The notes under the pieces: model-generated
Database searches by the model: none
The model's input: the letters and a program-made list of their open reading frames with translations, nothing else
What the model was told of the DNA's origin: nothing
Program-made: the position numbers and the translations under genes
Shown here: piece after piece, positions 54,503 through 63,024 of the stretch
Layout: each line of letters starts with the position of its first letter
Numbering within the stretch: the stretch's first letter is position 1
Source: Clostridium sp. CAG:343
GTDB taxonomy: Bacteria > Bacillota > Clostridia > TANB77 > CAG-508
Direction: 5' to 3'
Length of the DNA stretch: 64,000 bases
Assembly: GCA_000431335.1 (NCBI GenBank)
Contig: FR888054.1
Coordinates: 1 to 64,000, forward strand

Positions 54503-55310
54503 TTAAGCATTTCTTGATTTTACTATAAATTTTTCAAGTAACAACACTGCTAAATACATTATTCCAGCTACAATTCCTAATATAATAACACTTGTCATAA
54601 CTAAGTCTAATTTGAATACTTGCCCTCCATACACAATTAAATATCCTAATCCTGCTTTTGATACTAAAAATTCTCCAGATATAACTCCAACCAAAGAAAG
54701 TCCAATATTAACTTTTAGTGAATTTATAAATGTTGATATATTGGCTGGAATAATAATTTTTGTTAGTATTTGAAATTTACTTGCCTTAAACGTTTTTGCC
54801 ATTTTAATTATTTCTTTATCAGTTCTTAAAAAGCCATTTAGGTTTTCTAATATTGTTACAATCAAAGAAATTGCTACTGCCATAACAATAATTGCTGGTG
54901 TTCCTGCTCCAACCCAAATAATAATTATTGGTCCGAAGTGCTACTTTAGGTAAACTATTTAATACAACTAAATATGGTTCTGCAACTTTTGACAAAAAAT
55001 TAGACCACCATAAAATAATTGCTATTGCTATTCCTAAAGTTGTTCCTACTAAAAATCCTACTACTGTTTCATATACTGTAACTCCTATATGTTTTAATAA
55101 ATCATTTGAAGTCAAATTCATAAAGGTTGCAAATATTTTACTTGGCTGGCTTGTTATAAAACTGTCTATTATACCATTATCAGCTAAAATTTCCCATATT
55201 CCTAAAAAAGATACAAGTATTAATATTTGTGTTAATAAAATTAAATATTTTCTTTTTTTTATTTTTCTTAAATATTCTTTTCTATCTTTTGAAATTATTG
55301 TTTTATTCAT
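54503..55310 (-). CDS. ABC transporter permease (SsuC/TauC-like), read through a +1 shift at a CGG codon
   Basis: A 268-residue permease with about six helices, the first near 23-45. The N-terminal part ends 'PYLVVLNSLPKVAL', where the frame reaches CTT-CGG-A (CGG at 54933-54935). Skipping the C gives 'GPIIIIWVGAGTPAIIVMAV', the conserved segment following the LPKVALxP motif of the BPD_transp_1 family, and on through the coupling helix region 'KMAKTFKASKFQILTKIIIP' to the end. Unshifted, it would end 29 codons later. It overlaps the ATPase gene by 8 bases, so translation is coupled, and precedes the binding-protein gene by 65 bases. Confidence 0.9.
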
Positions 55311-56070
55311 CTACTCCCAACTCCTTCCATAGAGTATTAAAGTATTGACTAAATTTTGGGCTTTCTCTACAATTTATTGGCGTTCTATTTTCTATACCAA
55401 AATTAATTTTATGAATATCTTTTATTGTCCCTGGTCTCTTGCTTAATACTAACACTCTATCTGACATACTAATTGCTTCTGAAATATCATGTGTTACAAT
55501 AATTGCTGTGATTTTTTCTTTTCTTAAAATATAATAAATATCATTTGTAACCATTATTCTAGTCTGGTAATCTAAAGCTGAAAATGCTTCATCTAATAAT
55601 AAGATTTTAGGTTTTACTGCAAGTGTTCTAATAAGTGCTACCCTTTGTCTCATTCCTCCTGATAATTCTGATGGATATTTATCTTTAAATTCGTATAAAT
55701 TATATTTTTTTAGTAATTCTAATACATATTCTTTATTTACATTATCATTTTTTCCTTTTACCTCTAGTCCAAACATTGTATTGCTTAAAATATTTCTCCA
55801 TTCTAGTAAACAATCCCTTTGTAACATATATCCTATTTTGCTAGAAATTCCATTTACTTTTTCTCCTTCTATGTATATTTCTCCTGTTGTTTTTTCTTCT
55901 AGTCCTGCAATAATTGATAATAGTGTGGATTTTCCACATCCACTTGGTCCTATAATACTTACAAATTCGCCCTTTTTTACTCTAAAATTTACATTTTTAA
56001 GGGCTAATATTTCTCCTTCTTTATTTTGATATTTTTTGCCTATATTCTTTACCTCTAAAATATTTTCCAT
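55303..56070 (-). CDS. ABC transporter ATP-binding protein (SsuB/TauB-like)
   Basis: A 255-residue ATPase. Walker A is 'SIIGPSGCGKSTLLSIIAGL' (about 38-57), the Q loop is 'GYMLQRDCLLEWRNIL', the signature 'YPSELSGGMRQRVALIRTLA' (about 133-152), Walker B 'PKILLLDEAFSALDYQTRIM' and the H loop 'TAIIVTHDISEAI'. The closest pattern is the sulfonate/taurine/nitrate importer ATPase group. The ATG at 56070 has GAGGAGG; an upstream frame start is inside that site. It is first in the operon. I saw no TPP or other riboswitch in the 170-base upstream gap. Confidence 0.93.
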   Translation of the reverse strand: MENILEVKNIGKKYQNKEGEILALKNVNFRVKKGEFVSIIGPSGCGKSTLLSIIAGLEEKTTGEIYIEGEKVNGISSKIGYMLQRDCLLEWRNILSNTMFGLEVKGKNDNVNKEYVLELLKKYNLYEFKDKYPSELSGGMRQRVALIRTLAVKPKILLLDEAFSALDYQTRIMVTNDIYYILRKEKITAIIVTHDISEAISMSDRVLVLSKRPGTIKDIHKINFGIENRTPINCRESPKFSQYFNTLWKELGVDE

Positions 56071-56158
56071 TTCATTCCTCCTCATATTTTTCTAATATAT
56101 TTTATGTAAAATATATATAAGGAGTTCTTTTTTTGCTAAATTAATCTAATAGTATAAA

Positions 56159-56192
56159 AATAATGTCTCCTGTATGATACAGAAAACATTCT
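56159..56192 (-). terminator. Terminator after the Rpn-type gene
   Basis: CTGTAT pairs with ATACAG, extended by AATGT...ACATT, followed by ATTTTTAT on the minus strand. Confidence 0.65.
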
Positions 56193-56242
56193 TGTTTAAT
56201 ATCTTGTTTTTAATTTAAATAAATTTAAAAGTGTAATTTTAT

Positions 56243-57265
56243 TTATAATACTTCTTTCTTTAGCTTTAGCAATTCTTCTTTATTAATTTCAGTACTTTCT
56301 ATTATTATTTTTTCATCTATTCCTTTTTTTATTAATCTTTTTGCCACTTCTAATTTTCCCTCTATTTTGCCTTCTATTTTGCCTTCTTTTTTTCCCTTCC
56401 TTATCATTTCTCGATTTTCATTTACTAGTCTTTCATATAAATCACTCATAATATCTCCTTTCTTTATTTTAATTTCTAATTTTTCTAGTAATTCATTTTT
56501 GGTTACTTCTTCCAATGTATCATTTAGCAAATAATATATTATATCACTTATCTCATACAACTGTTTTTTATTTTTCGCATGTTTTACAATCAGCTCTAGA
56601 TTTTCTTTCAGTTCTTGTTTATTCTTCGATTTTTCTATTATCATTCCATAACCAAATAAGCTTTGTTTTTGCAATAAAAATGATTTAGATAATTTGTTTA
56701 TTTCAATCAAATTATATTCTAAGTCTATTTTGTAATTTTCGAATACATAATCAGATATTTGCTTTTCTTTAAAATTTTTTGGTATTTTCCATTTTTCATT
56801 TCCTGTATAAATAATAATTGGAACAATAATTGGATATCTTGTATTTTGATTTATTTTCTTTGACTTTTTCCATTCTTGGATAATATCTATACAATAATTT
56901 AGAATTCTATATGGCATATTGTTATCAATTTTTGATTGATGTTCTACTAAAAAAAATACTTCTTTGCTTTTTAGCCTATAAACTATGTCCGCTTCTTTTG
57001 ATTTATACTTTTTTGTAATATAACTATTAGTATATTTTATAAGGTCTTGACTTTGTATTTTTTCATTAGGTTCAAGAAAATCATTTATAAATTTTCTCAT
57101 TTCTTTTTCATCTTTTAGGATATTTTTTATTAATTTGTCATGTCTGTTATTAATTTTGTTTCGATTTATGTTATAATTAGCATTTTCCTCTGCTAATTGA
57201 AAAATCGCATTTAGTCTTAAAGTATGTATACATTTAATGTAGTTTTTGTATGTAAATACTTTCAA
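56243..57265 (-). CDS. Rpn-family PD-(D/E)XK nuclease/putative transposase-like protein
   Basis: A 340-residue protein of the Rpn (PDDEXK_2, 'putative transposase, YhgA-like') family. The N-terminal nuclease-like part has 'NRHDKLIKNILKDEKEMRKF', then 'YKSKEADIVYRLKSKEVFFL' and 'VEHQSKIDNNMPYRILNY', giving the D...ExQ pattern. The C-terminus carries the family's low-complexity tail, here 'GKKEGKIEGKIEGKLEVAKR' and 'LIKKGID'. A TTG start at 57265, behind GGAGGAGA, is favoured over a longer frame to 57307. Rpn proteins are fast-evolving and linked to recombination or phage defence. It stands alone. Confidence 0.8.
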   Translation of the reverse strand: MKVFTYKNYIKCIHTLRLNAIFQLAEENANYNINRNKINNRHDKLIKNILKDEKEMRKFINDFLEPNEKIQSQDLIKYTNSYITKKYKSKEADIVYRLKSKEVFFLVEHQSKIDNNMPYRILNYCIDIIQEWKKSKKINQNTRYPIIVPIIIYTGNEKWKIPKNFKEKQISDYVFENYKIDLEYNLIEINKLSKSFLLQKQSLFGYGMIIEKSKNKQELKENLELIVKHAKNKKQLYEISDIIYYLLNDTLEEVTKNELLEKLEIKIKKGDIMSDLYERLVNENREMIRKGKKEGKIEGKIEGKLEVAKRLIKKGIDEKIIIESTEINKEELLKLKKEVL

Positions 57266-57481
57266 ATCTCTCCTCCCTATTATATTGTTTTTTGATGTGA
57301 ATGTCAATATTTATTAATTAGTAAAATGTATTTTTCTTATATAGCCTGTATACCACCTCCTTATTTTTTATTTCTTGGTAATTAGATTGAATTTTCGAAT
57401 TTAAAAATAGAATTAAAATTTCTAAAAAAATAAATTATGATTTAAATTATTTTGAAATCACCTTAAATATATTAAACCACA

Positions 57482-57516
57482 AAAACAGGAAAAATCCAAG
57501 CTTTTTCCTGTTTTTT
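57482..57516 (-). terminator. Terminator of trmL
   Basis: AACAGGAAAAA pairs with TTTTTCCTGTT around an 8-base loop, with T runs on either side. The rest of the 315-base gap 57266-57580 is AT-rich and holds only this hairpin and the 23-base repeat. Confidence 0.8.
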
Positions 57517-57522
57517 CACTAA

Positions 57523-57545
57523 TTTTTCATCGCAAAATTCGACAA
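57523..57545 (-). repeat. Second copy of the 23-base repeat with 0A-box-like end
   Basis: Inverted exact copy of 9817-9839. It lies just after the terminator hairpin downstream of trmL. Confidence 0.5.
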
Positions 57546-57580
57546 TTATGTTCTATATGTATTACATTCGTACTTATATT

Positions 57581-58078
57581 TTAATCAAAATAACTGCTTA
57601 TTTCTTCCAACTGTTCAAAATCTTTTTGCCTTAAAACTTCAAATGCTACAATTGCTACTGAATTTGATAAATTTAATGAACGCAATGTATGCCTCATTGG
57701 TATTCTAATTGTCTGATTAATATACTTTTGTAAAATATCTTCTGGCAATCCTTTTGTCTCTTTTCCAAACAATATAAACACTTCATTCATACCGCTATAA
57801 TCTGGATCTGAATATACATGTTTTCCTTTAGTTGTAGCAAAAAACATATTATTTTCTTCAGGTTTATATTTCTTTAAAAACTCTTCAAAACTTTCATGTT
57901 CTTCTATCTCAACTTTATCCCAATAATCTAATCCTGCTCTTTTAACAGCCTTCTCAGATATATCAAATCCTAGTGGATGCACTAAATGTAACTTTGCTCC
58001 AATCGCTGCACAAGTTCTTGCTATATTTCCTGTATTTTGTGGTATCTCTGGTTCTACCATTACTATATTTAACTTCAT
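57581..58078 (-). CDS. trmL: tRNA (cytidine/uridine-34-2'-O)-methyltransferase TrmL
   Basis: A 165-residue SPOUT-class enzyme that methylates the wobble-base ribose of tRNA-Leu. Motif 1 is 'PEIPQNTGNIARTCAAIGAK', motif 2 'VFILFGKETKGLPEDILQKY' and motif 3 'RIPMRHTLRSLNLSNSVAIV', the knot region that binds SAM. Length is normal. An AAGGAG site precedes the ATG. It lies 128 bases from the next upstream gene, across the 58.1-kb inverted repeat, and may be transcribed with it. Accurate decoding at the wobble base may be relevant to the frameshifting seen in this genome, but nothing links them directly. Confidence 0.94.
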   Translation of the reverse strand: MKLNIVMVEPEIPQNTGNIARTCAAIGAKLHLVHPLGFDISEKAVKRAGLDYWDKVEIEEHESFEEFLKKYKPEENNMFFATTKGKHVYSDPDYSGMNEVFILFGKETKGLPEDILQKYINQTIRIPMRHTLRSLNLSNSVAIVAFEVLRQKDFEQLEEISSYFD

Positions 58079-58102
58079 ATTTTATTCTCCTTTAAGACAG
58101 AA

Positions 58103-58228
58103 GAGACAGAAGGGACAGGTCTAAAATGTCCCATTTTCATGTCAATTTATGTCTTTTTTTGTATTATTTATAATTTTATATGATTCGACAAAATTCATGG
58201 GACATTTTAGACCTGTCCCTTCTGTCTC
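58103..58228. repeat. Perfect 31-bp inverted repeat, REP-like
   Basis: 58103-58133 is the exact reverse complement of 58198-58228. The arms begin GAGACAGAAGGGACAGGTCT and contain an inner GGGAC...GTCCC palindrome. The 64-base loop is AT-rich and includes TTTTGTCGAATC on the minus strand (0A-box-like). The right arm carries the last codons and stop of the methyltransferase gene. Confidence 0.85.
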
Positions 58229-58999
58229 ACATATTCATACAAAATAATTCCTGTTGCTACTGATGCATTTAAGCTTTCTGTTTTTCCGAATCATTGGTAT
58301 TTTTATTTTCTCGTCTGCTATTTCTTGTATTTGTTGTTCCACTCCATTTGCTTCATTTCCTATAATTATTACTTTTTTATAGTAATTTATATCATATATT
58401 GTATTTTCTGTTTGAAGTGATGATACTACTATTTTAAATTTGTGTTTTTTTATTTCTTTTAAAGTTTTTTTCAAGTCCTCACATTCTATTATTTTAACTC
58501 TAAAGATTGCTCCCATTGTTGAACGTACTACTTTTGGATTATAGCTATCTGCTGTTCCTTTTGATACCAATATTTGGTTTACTCCAACACTGTCAACAGT
58601 TCTAAGGATTGTTCCTAAATTTCCAGGATCTTGAACATCATCTAATGCTACAATAATATCTTGTGTATAATCAATTGTTTTATCCCCATTGTTTTTTTCT
58701 ATAACAGCAAGCACTCCCTGAGGCTCTTGCACTTCAGATATATATTTAAAAAGTTTACTTGTTACATATATACAGTTATGTTTAGCAATTTCATACATCA
58801 AGTCTTTTGGTATACTTTCTGTTTTTTCGCAATCATCACATAAGATTATTTGTTTTATTTTAGCATTCTCTTGGATTGCTTCTTTTACTATTTTAATTCC
58901 TTCTACCAAATATTCATTACTTGCATCTCTTTCTTTTTTTTCTTTTAGCTTTCTTATGTGTTTTATTAATTCATTATCTTTACTTGATATTACTTGCAT
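58207..58999 (-). CDS. SpoU/TrmH-family RNA 2'-O-methyltransferase, read through a +1 shift at a CGG codon
   Basis: A 263-residue SPOUT methyltransferase with an N-terminal substrate-binding domain ('YLVEGIKIVKEAIQENAKIK') and the catalytic domain: 'VALDDVQDPGNLGTILRTVD' (motif 1), 'KKVIIIGNEANGVEQQIQEI' (motif 2), then 'KIKIPMI'. There the frame reaches ATT-CGG-A (CGG at 58286-58288). Skipping the C gives motif 3, 'GKTESLNASVATGIILYEYV', without which SAM cannot bind, and a stop at 58207. Unshifted, it would run to 58235 with an unrelated tail. The final residues (RQKGQV) and stop lie in the inverted repeat. GGAGGAATAAA precedes the ATG; mfd ends 26 bases further downstream on the opposite side of the start. 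Confidence 0.92.
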
Positions 59000-59025
59000 T
59001 ATTTTTATTCCTCCAAAACATAAAT

Positions 59026-62000
59026 TTAACCTAATAAATATTTAACAAATTCTGTAGTATCATTTAAAACTTTTCTTTCACTACTTGTTCCTATATCTAA
59101 TGTTATCATTGGCTTTATTCCAGCTGAGAATTTTATCTTTGTTCCATATTTCTTTACCAATTGTGCTATATCTATTTTAAATTTATCTTCACTACTACTT
59201 GCTTTAAATGTAAATACTACTGCATTTTTTCTACTTGCAATTTTTTCTATATCTAATTTCTTTGATATATATTTTATTCTTGCTATATCAATTAAATTTT
59301 CTAATTCTTTTGGCATGTTTCCAAATCTATCTATAATTTCATCAATGACATTTTGAATATCTTCTTCATTTCTACATAATGCAATATTTTGATATACTTC
59401 TATTTTTTGATTTGAATCGCTTATATATTCGTCTGGAATATAACTTGTTACATTTAAATCAATTTGAATTTCTGTTTCTGGCCTTACTTCTATACCCTTC
59501 ATTTCTTTTACTACTTCATCTAGTAAATTGCAATACGTATCATAACCAACTTGCTCTAAATGTCCTGACTGTATTTCTCCTAGTAAACTTCCTGCTCCAC
59601 GAATTTCTAAATCTCTCATTGCTATTTTAAATCCAGATCCGAATTCAGTAAATTCCTTGATTGCCTTTAATCTTTTATCTGCAACTTCTGAAAGTAATTT
59701 ATCTCTTTTATAAGTAATATATGCATATGCTTGCCTATCACTTCTACCTACTCTACCTCTGATTTGATACAATTGTGCTAATCCCATTCTATCGGCATTT
59801 TCTACAATTATAGTATTAGCATTTGGAATATCAATACCTGATTCTAAAATAGTAGTACATACTAACACATTTGATTTTTTATCTATAAAATCTTGCATAA
59901 TTTCTTCAATTTTTGTCCCTGACATTTGACCATGTGCATAAGCAACATTTGCTTCTGGCACTAAATTTGAAATTTGACTTGCTTTTCTTTCTATACCTTC
60001 CACATTATTAAATAGATAAAATACCTGACCTTCCCTTTCTAATTCTTTAGTAATTGCTTCTTTTATAACTTCTTCATCATATTCTAACACATATGTTTGA
60101 ACAGGTCTCCTATTACGTGGAGGTTCGTATATAACAGACATGTCTCTTATTCCTACAATTGACATATGCATAGTTCTTGGAATAGGGGTTGCTGTCATTG
60201 TTAAAACGTCTACATTAGTTTTTAATTGTTTTATTTTTTCTTTTGCTTTTACTCCAAAACGATGCTCTTCATCTATTATTAATAATCCTAAATCCTTAAA
60301 TTCTACATCTTTGCTAAGTAATCTATGTGTTCCTACTACAATATCAATTTCTCCTAAAGCTAAATTCTTAACAACTTCAGATTGATATTTTTTACTTTTA
60401 AATCTATTCAATATGTCAACTTTTATTGGATAATCTTTCATTCTTTCTTTGAATTCTTGATATTGTTGTTGAGCTAAGACAGTTGTTGGAGCTAAATATG
60501 CTACTTGCTTTCCATCCATTGTGGCTTTAAATGCTGCTCTAATTGCAACTTCTGTTTTGCCATAACCAACATCACCGCAAAGTAGTCTATCCATTGGTCT
60601 TTGACTTTCCATATCTTTTTTTACTTCTTCAATACATCTTAATTGATCCTCTGTTTCTTGATATGGAAATTTTCCCTCAAATTCATTCTGCCATGGAGTA
60701 TCTTTTCCAAAACAATATCCTAAAGCTTTTTCTCTTTTAGCATATAATTCTATTAAATCTTTTGCGACTTCTCTTAAATTTTTCTTTACTTTAGATTTCG
60801 TTTTTTCCCAGTCTTTACTTCCTAATTTATTAATTTTAGGTTGTATTGCATCTCCTCCAACATACTTTCTTATTGAATCCATATCGTTTGTTGGTATATA
60901 TAAAATATCATCATCTTGGTATTTTATTTTAATGTAATCTTTAATAGTTCCATCTGCTTTTATTGTATTTACTCCTATATAAATTCCAATTCCATACTTC
61001 TTATGTACAACATAATCTCCTATTTTTAAATCTGCAAATACAACTTTTTCTCCTTCTTTATAAGCTGTTGGTATATATTTTCTTTTTGTTTTTTCTTCAC
61101 TAATTAATTCATCTGCAATAATTACAATTTGATTTAATTCATGATTTTCAAATCCAGAAGATAGTTTTCCAACAGAAATTGTTATAATACTTTCTATTGA
61201 TGAAACTATTATTGTTTTATCTAGCTTTTCTTCTATTCTACAGATTATTTCTCTTTTTTTTAGTATTTGTTTTAATTTTTTAGCTTTTTCTTTTGTTTCT
61301 AATAAAATATAAACCTTCTTTTTTTCATTAATTGCTTTTTCTAAATCTGTAAATAAGTTATCTATCTCACTTTTAAAATAATTTATTTCTCGATAATTAA
61401 ATTTATATTTTTCTGCTTGTACTTTTATATTAGTATCTTGCTTTTCTATATATATCAACTGTCTTTTTTCTAAAATTTTATTTATATTTTCTATTTTTAT
61501 CATATTCGAAATTGCATTTGGCACTATTTTCTTTTTTTCAATTAAAGCTATCTTTAAATTTTTATTATCTTCTTGTATATTTTTTGCTCTCTGATTAATT
61601 TTTCCTATTTCATCTAAAAATATACAATAATTATTATTTAGATAATCTAATATCGTTCCTTGCTTTTCATAGAAACTGTCAAAATATTTATCAATTTTAC
61701 TAATATAATTTCCAGCTTTTATTTGTTCTATATCTTCTTCTATTATTTCTTTATTTGCATTATCTTTTTTTATTTTATCGCAGATTTCTTCTATCCCTTT
61801 CTCTAGCACATATTCATGAGCAGGATATATAATTACATTTTCTTTTGTATTAATTGATCTTTGTGTAGAAATATTAAAGTCACGAATAGAGTCTATCTCA
61901 TCTCCCCAAAACTCAATTCTTATTCCTGTTTTATAACTAATTGAAATATCAACAATTCCGCCTCTTATACTAAATTGTCCTCTTCCTTCAATCAATTCAC

Positions 62001-62487
62001 ATCTGGTATATCCAAGTTCTACTAATTTTTGTTTTAATTTGTCTAAATTGAAACTATCTCCTATCTTAAATTTTAGTTTATTTTTATATAGTTTATCTTT
62101 TGCTGGTAATTTTTGCATTATTGCTTCTATGGTTGTTACTACAATTAAATTTCTTTTTGATTGTATTTCATTTAATGTCTCTATTCTTCTATATGGCAAA
62201 TCTTTACTTTCTGCAATATAATCATATGTAACTATTTCTTTTTTTGGAAATAATACAACATTCTCTGTAAAATATTTGACATTTTCATATATTTTCTTAG
62301 CTTGTATTTCGTTATAAGTAATAATACAAATTGGCTTTTTCCCAAATTGATTTATAGCTGTTTCAATTTGCACTGCTCCCACGTCATTTAAGCCCGATAT
62401 TGCTATCGGACTTTGTTTATTTTCTATTTGATTTAGTAATTCTTTAAACTTTTGGCTTTTTCCAAGCTCTCCTAATATTTGATTCAT
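59026..62487 (-). CDS. mfd: Transcription-repair coupling factor Mfd
   Basis: An 1153-residue translocase that removes stalled RNA polymerase and recruits UvrA. The N-terminal UvrB-like part (to about 350), the RNA-polymerase-interacting domain ('KIGDYVVHKKYGIGIYIGV', near 490) and the RecG-like helicase are all present: Walker A 'RLLCGDVGYGKTEVAIRAA' (near 640), 'GLLIIDEEHRFGVKAKEKIK' (near 738), 'TATPIPRTMHMSIVGIRDMS', and the C-terminal motor with 'LESGIDIPNANTIIVENADR' and 'QIRGRVGRSDRQAYAYI'. A TRCF domain ends it. Normal length; no frame break. Confidence 0.96.
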   Translation of the reverse strand: MNQILGELGKSQKFKELLNQIENKQSPIAISGLNDVGAVQIETAINQFGKKPICIITYNEIQAKKIYENVKYFTENVVLFPKKEIVTYDYIAESKDLPYRRIETLNEIQSKRNLIVVTTIEAIMQKLPAKDKLYKNKLKFKIGDSFNLDKLKQKLVELGYTRCELIEGRGQFSIRGGIVDISISYKTGIRIEFWGDEIDSIRDFNISTQRSINTKENVIIYPAHEYVLEKGIEEICDKIKKDNANKEIIEEDIEQIKAGNYISKIDKYFDSFYEKQGTILDYLNNNYCIFLDEIGKINQRAKNIQEDNKNLKIALIEKKKIVPNAISNMIKIENINKILEKRQLIYIEKQDTNIKVQAEKYKFNYREINYFKSEIDNLFTDLEKAINEKKKVYILLETKEKAKKLKQILKKREIICRIEEKLDKTIIVSSIESIITISVGKLSSGFENHELNQIVIIADELISEEKTKRKYIPTAYKEGEKVVFADLKIGDYVVHKKYGIGIYIGVNTIKADGTIKDYIKIKYQDDDILYIPTNDMDSIRKYVGGDAIQPKINKLGSKDWEKTKSKVKKNLREVAKDLIELYAKREKALGYCFGKDTPWQNEFEGKFPYQETEDQLRCIEEVKKDMESQRPMDRLLCGDVGYGKTEVAIRAAFKATMDGKQVAYLAPTTVLAQQQYQEFKERMKDYPIKVDILNRFKSKKYQSEVVKNLALGEIDIVVGTHRLLSKDVEFKDLGLLIIDEEHRFGVKAKEKIKQLKTNVDVLTMTATPIPRTMHMSIVGIRDMSVIYEPPRNRRPVQTYVLEYDEEVIKEAITKELEREGQVFYLFNNVEGIERKASQISNLVPEANVAYAHGQMSGTKIEEIMQDFIDKKSNVLVCTTILESGIDIPNANTIIVENADRMGLAQLYQIRGRVGRSDRQAYAYITYKRDKLLSEVADKRLKAIKEFTEFGSGFKIAMRDLEIRGAGSLLGEIQSGHLEQVGYDTYCNLLDEVVKEMKGIEVRPETEIQIDLNVTSYIPDEYISDSNQKIEVYQNIALCRNEEDIQNVIDEIIDRFGNMPKELENLIDIARIKYISKKLDIEKIASRKNAVVFTFKASSSEDKFKIDIAQLVKKYGTKIKFSAGIKPMITLDIGTSSERKVLNDTTEFVKYLLG

Positions 62488-62545
62488 TTTTTTCTCCTAG
62501 CATAACACTTTAGATGTTTTATATTATACTACACTTTTTATAAAA

Positions 62546-62575
62546 AATAAAGTACTTCATTATGAAGCACTTTTT
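62546..62575 (-). terminator. Terminator of the 128-residue membrane protein gene
   Basis: AAGTGCTTCAT pairs with ATGAAGTACTT, followed by TATTTTTTAT on the minus strand; the stop codon lies inside the stem. Confidence 0.7.
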
Positions 62576-62946
62576 TGCTCTGTTATTTCTTCTTTTTTCT
62601 TATCTACTACTTTTTTTGACTCTTTGCCCATTTCAAAAAGAATCCATGCACAATAAGCAATAAAAAATATTCCTGCTATCATATTTGCAACATTAAATGT
62701 TAGCATATAAAGTAATCCTGTTAATACTCCTATAATTGCTCCTGATTTTTTCTTATTTAATGATAAAAGCATATATGCTAAAATTAATATAAGAAGTCCT
62801 ACTGCAATAAATGATGTTTCTAACTTTGATAGTTGATTATATAAATTTGGTCTAAGTCCTACTACATCGATAAGTGCTAATGCTTGTAATGTAAGTAAAA
62901 TAACTCCCCAAATTACTACAACTGACTTGTATTTTTTCTCGTTCAT
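62560..62946 (-). CDS. Small four-helix membrane protein
   Basis: A 128-residue protein with four hydrophobic helices (about 10-28, 42-62, 68-88 and 90-108) and a basic/acidic tail ending in 'KSAS'. Its second helix contains 'VGLLILILAYMLLSLNKKK'. No family is recognised; the layout resembles small DUF4064-type or similar proteins, but this is a loose impression. A AGGAGAATGAAAA site precedes the ATG. It lies between topB and mfd with a terminator after it. Confidence 0.65.
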   Translation of the reverse strand: MNEKKYKSVVVIWGVILLTLQALALIDVVGLRPNLYNQLSKLETSFIAVGLLILILAYMLLSLNKKKSGAIIGVLTGLLYMLTFNVANMIAGIFFIAYCAWILFEMGKESKKVVDKKKEEITEQKSAS

Positions 62947-63024
62947 TTTTCATTCTCCTTTCTTTTGTATACAAATTTTATATCAAATTGTTAATATTTT
63001 GTCAATTATTTGACATTATTTTTT

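Noticed and set aside
56071..56242. TPP or other riboswitch upstream of the ABC importer
   Set aside because: No recognisable conserved riboswitch elements; only the terminator of the upstream gene is visible.
4029..58291. The seven split genes as ordinary sequencing errors or pseudogenes
   Set aside because: All have the same inserted base, the same neighbours (T before, GG after), the same codon phase and conserved sequence downstream; they include essential genes. CTT-GGA is intact elsewhere. Not fully excluded without reads.
4029..58291. CGG reassigned to another amino acid or to stop
   Set aside because: Reassignment would leave the frame unchanged, but here the protein continues only in the +1 frame.
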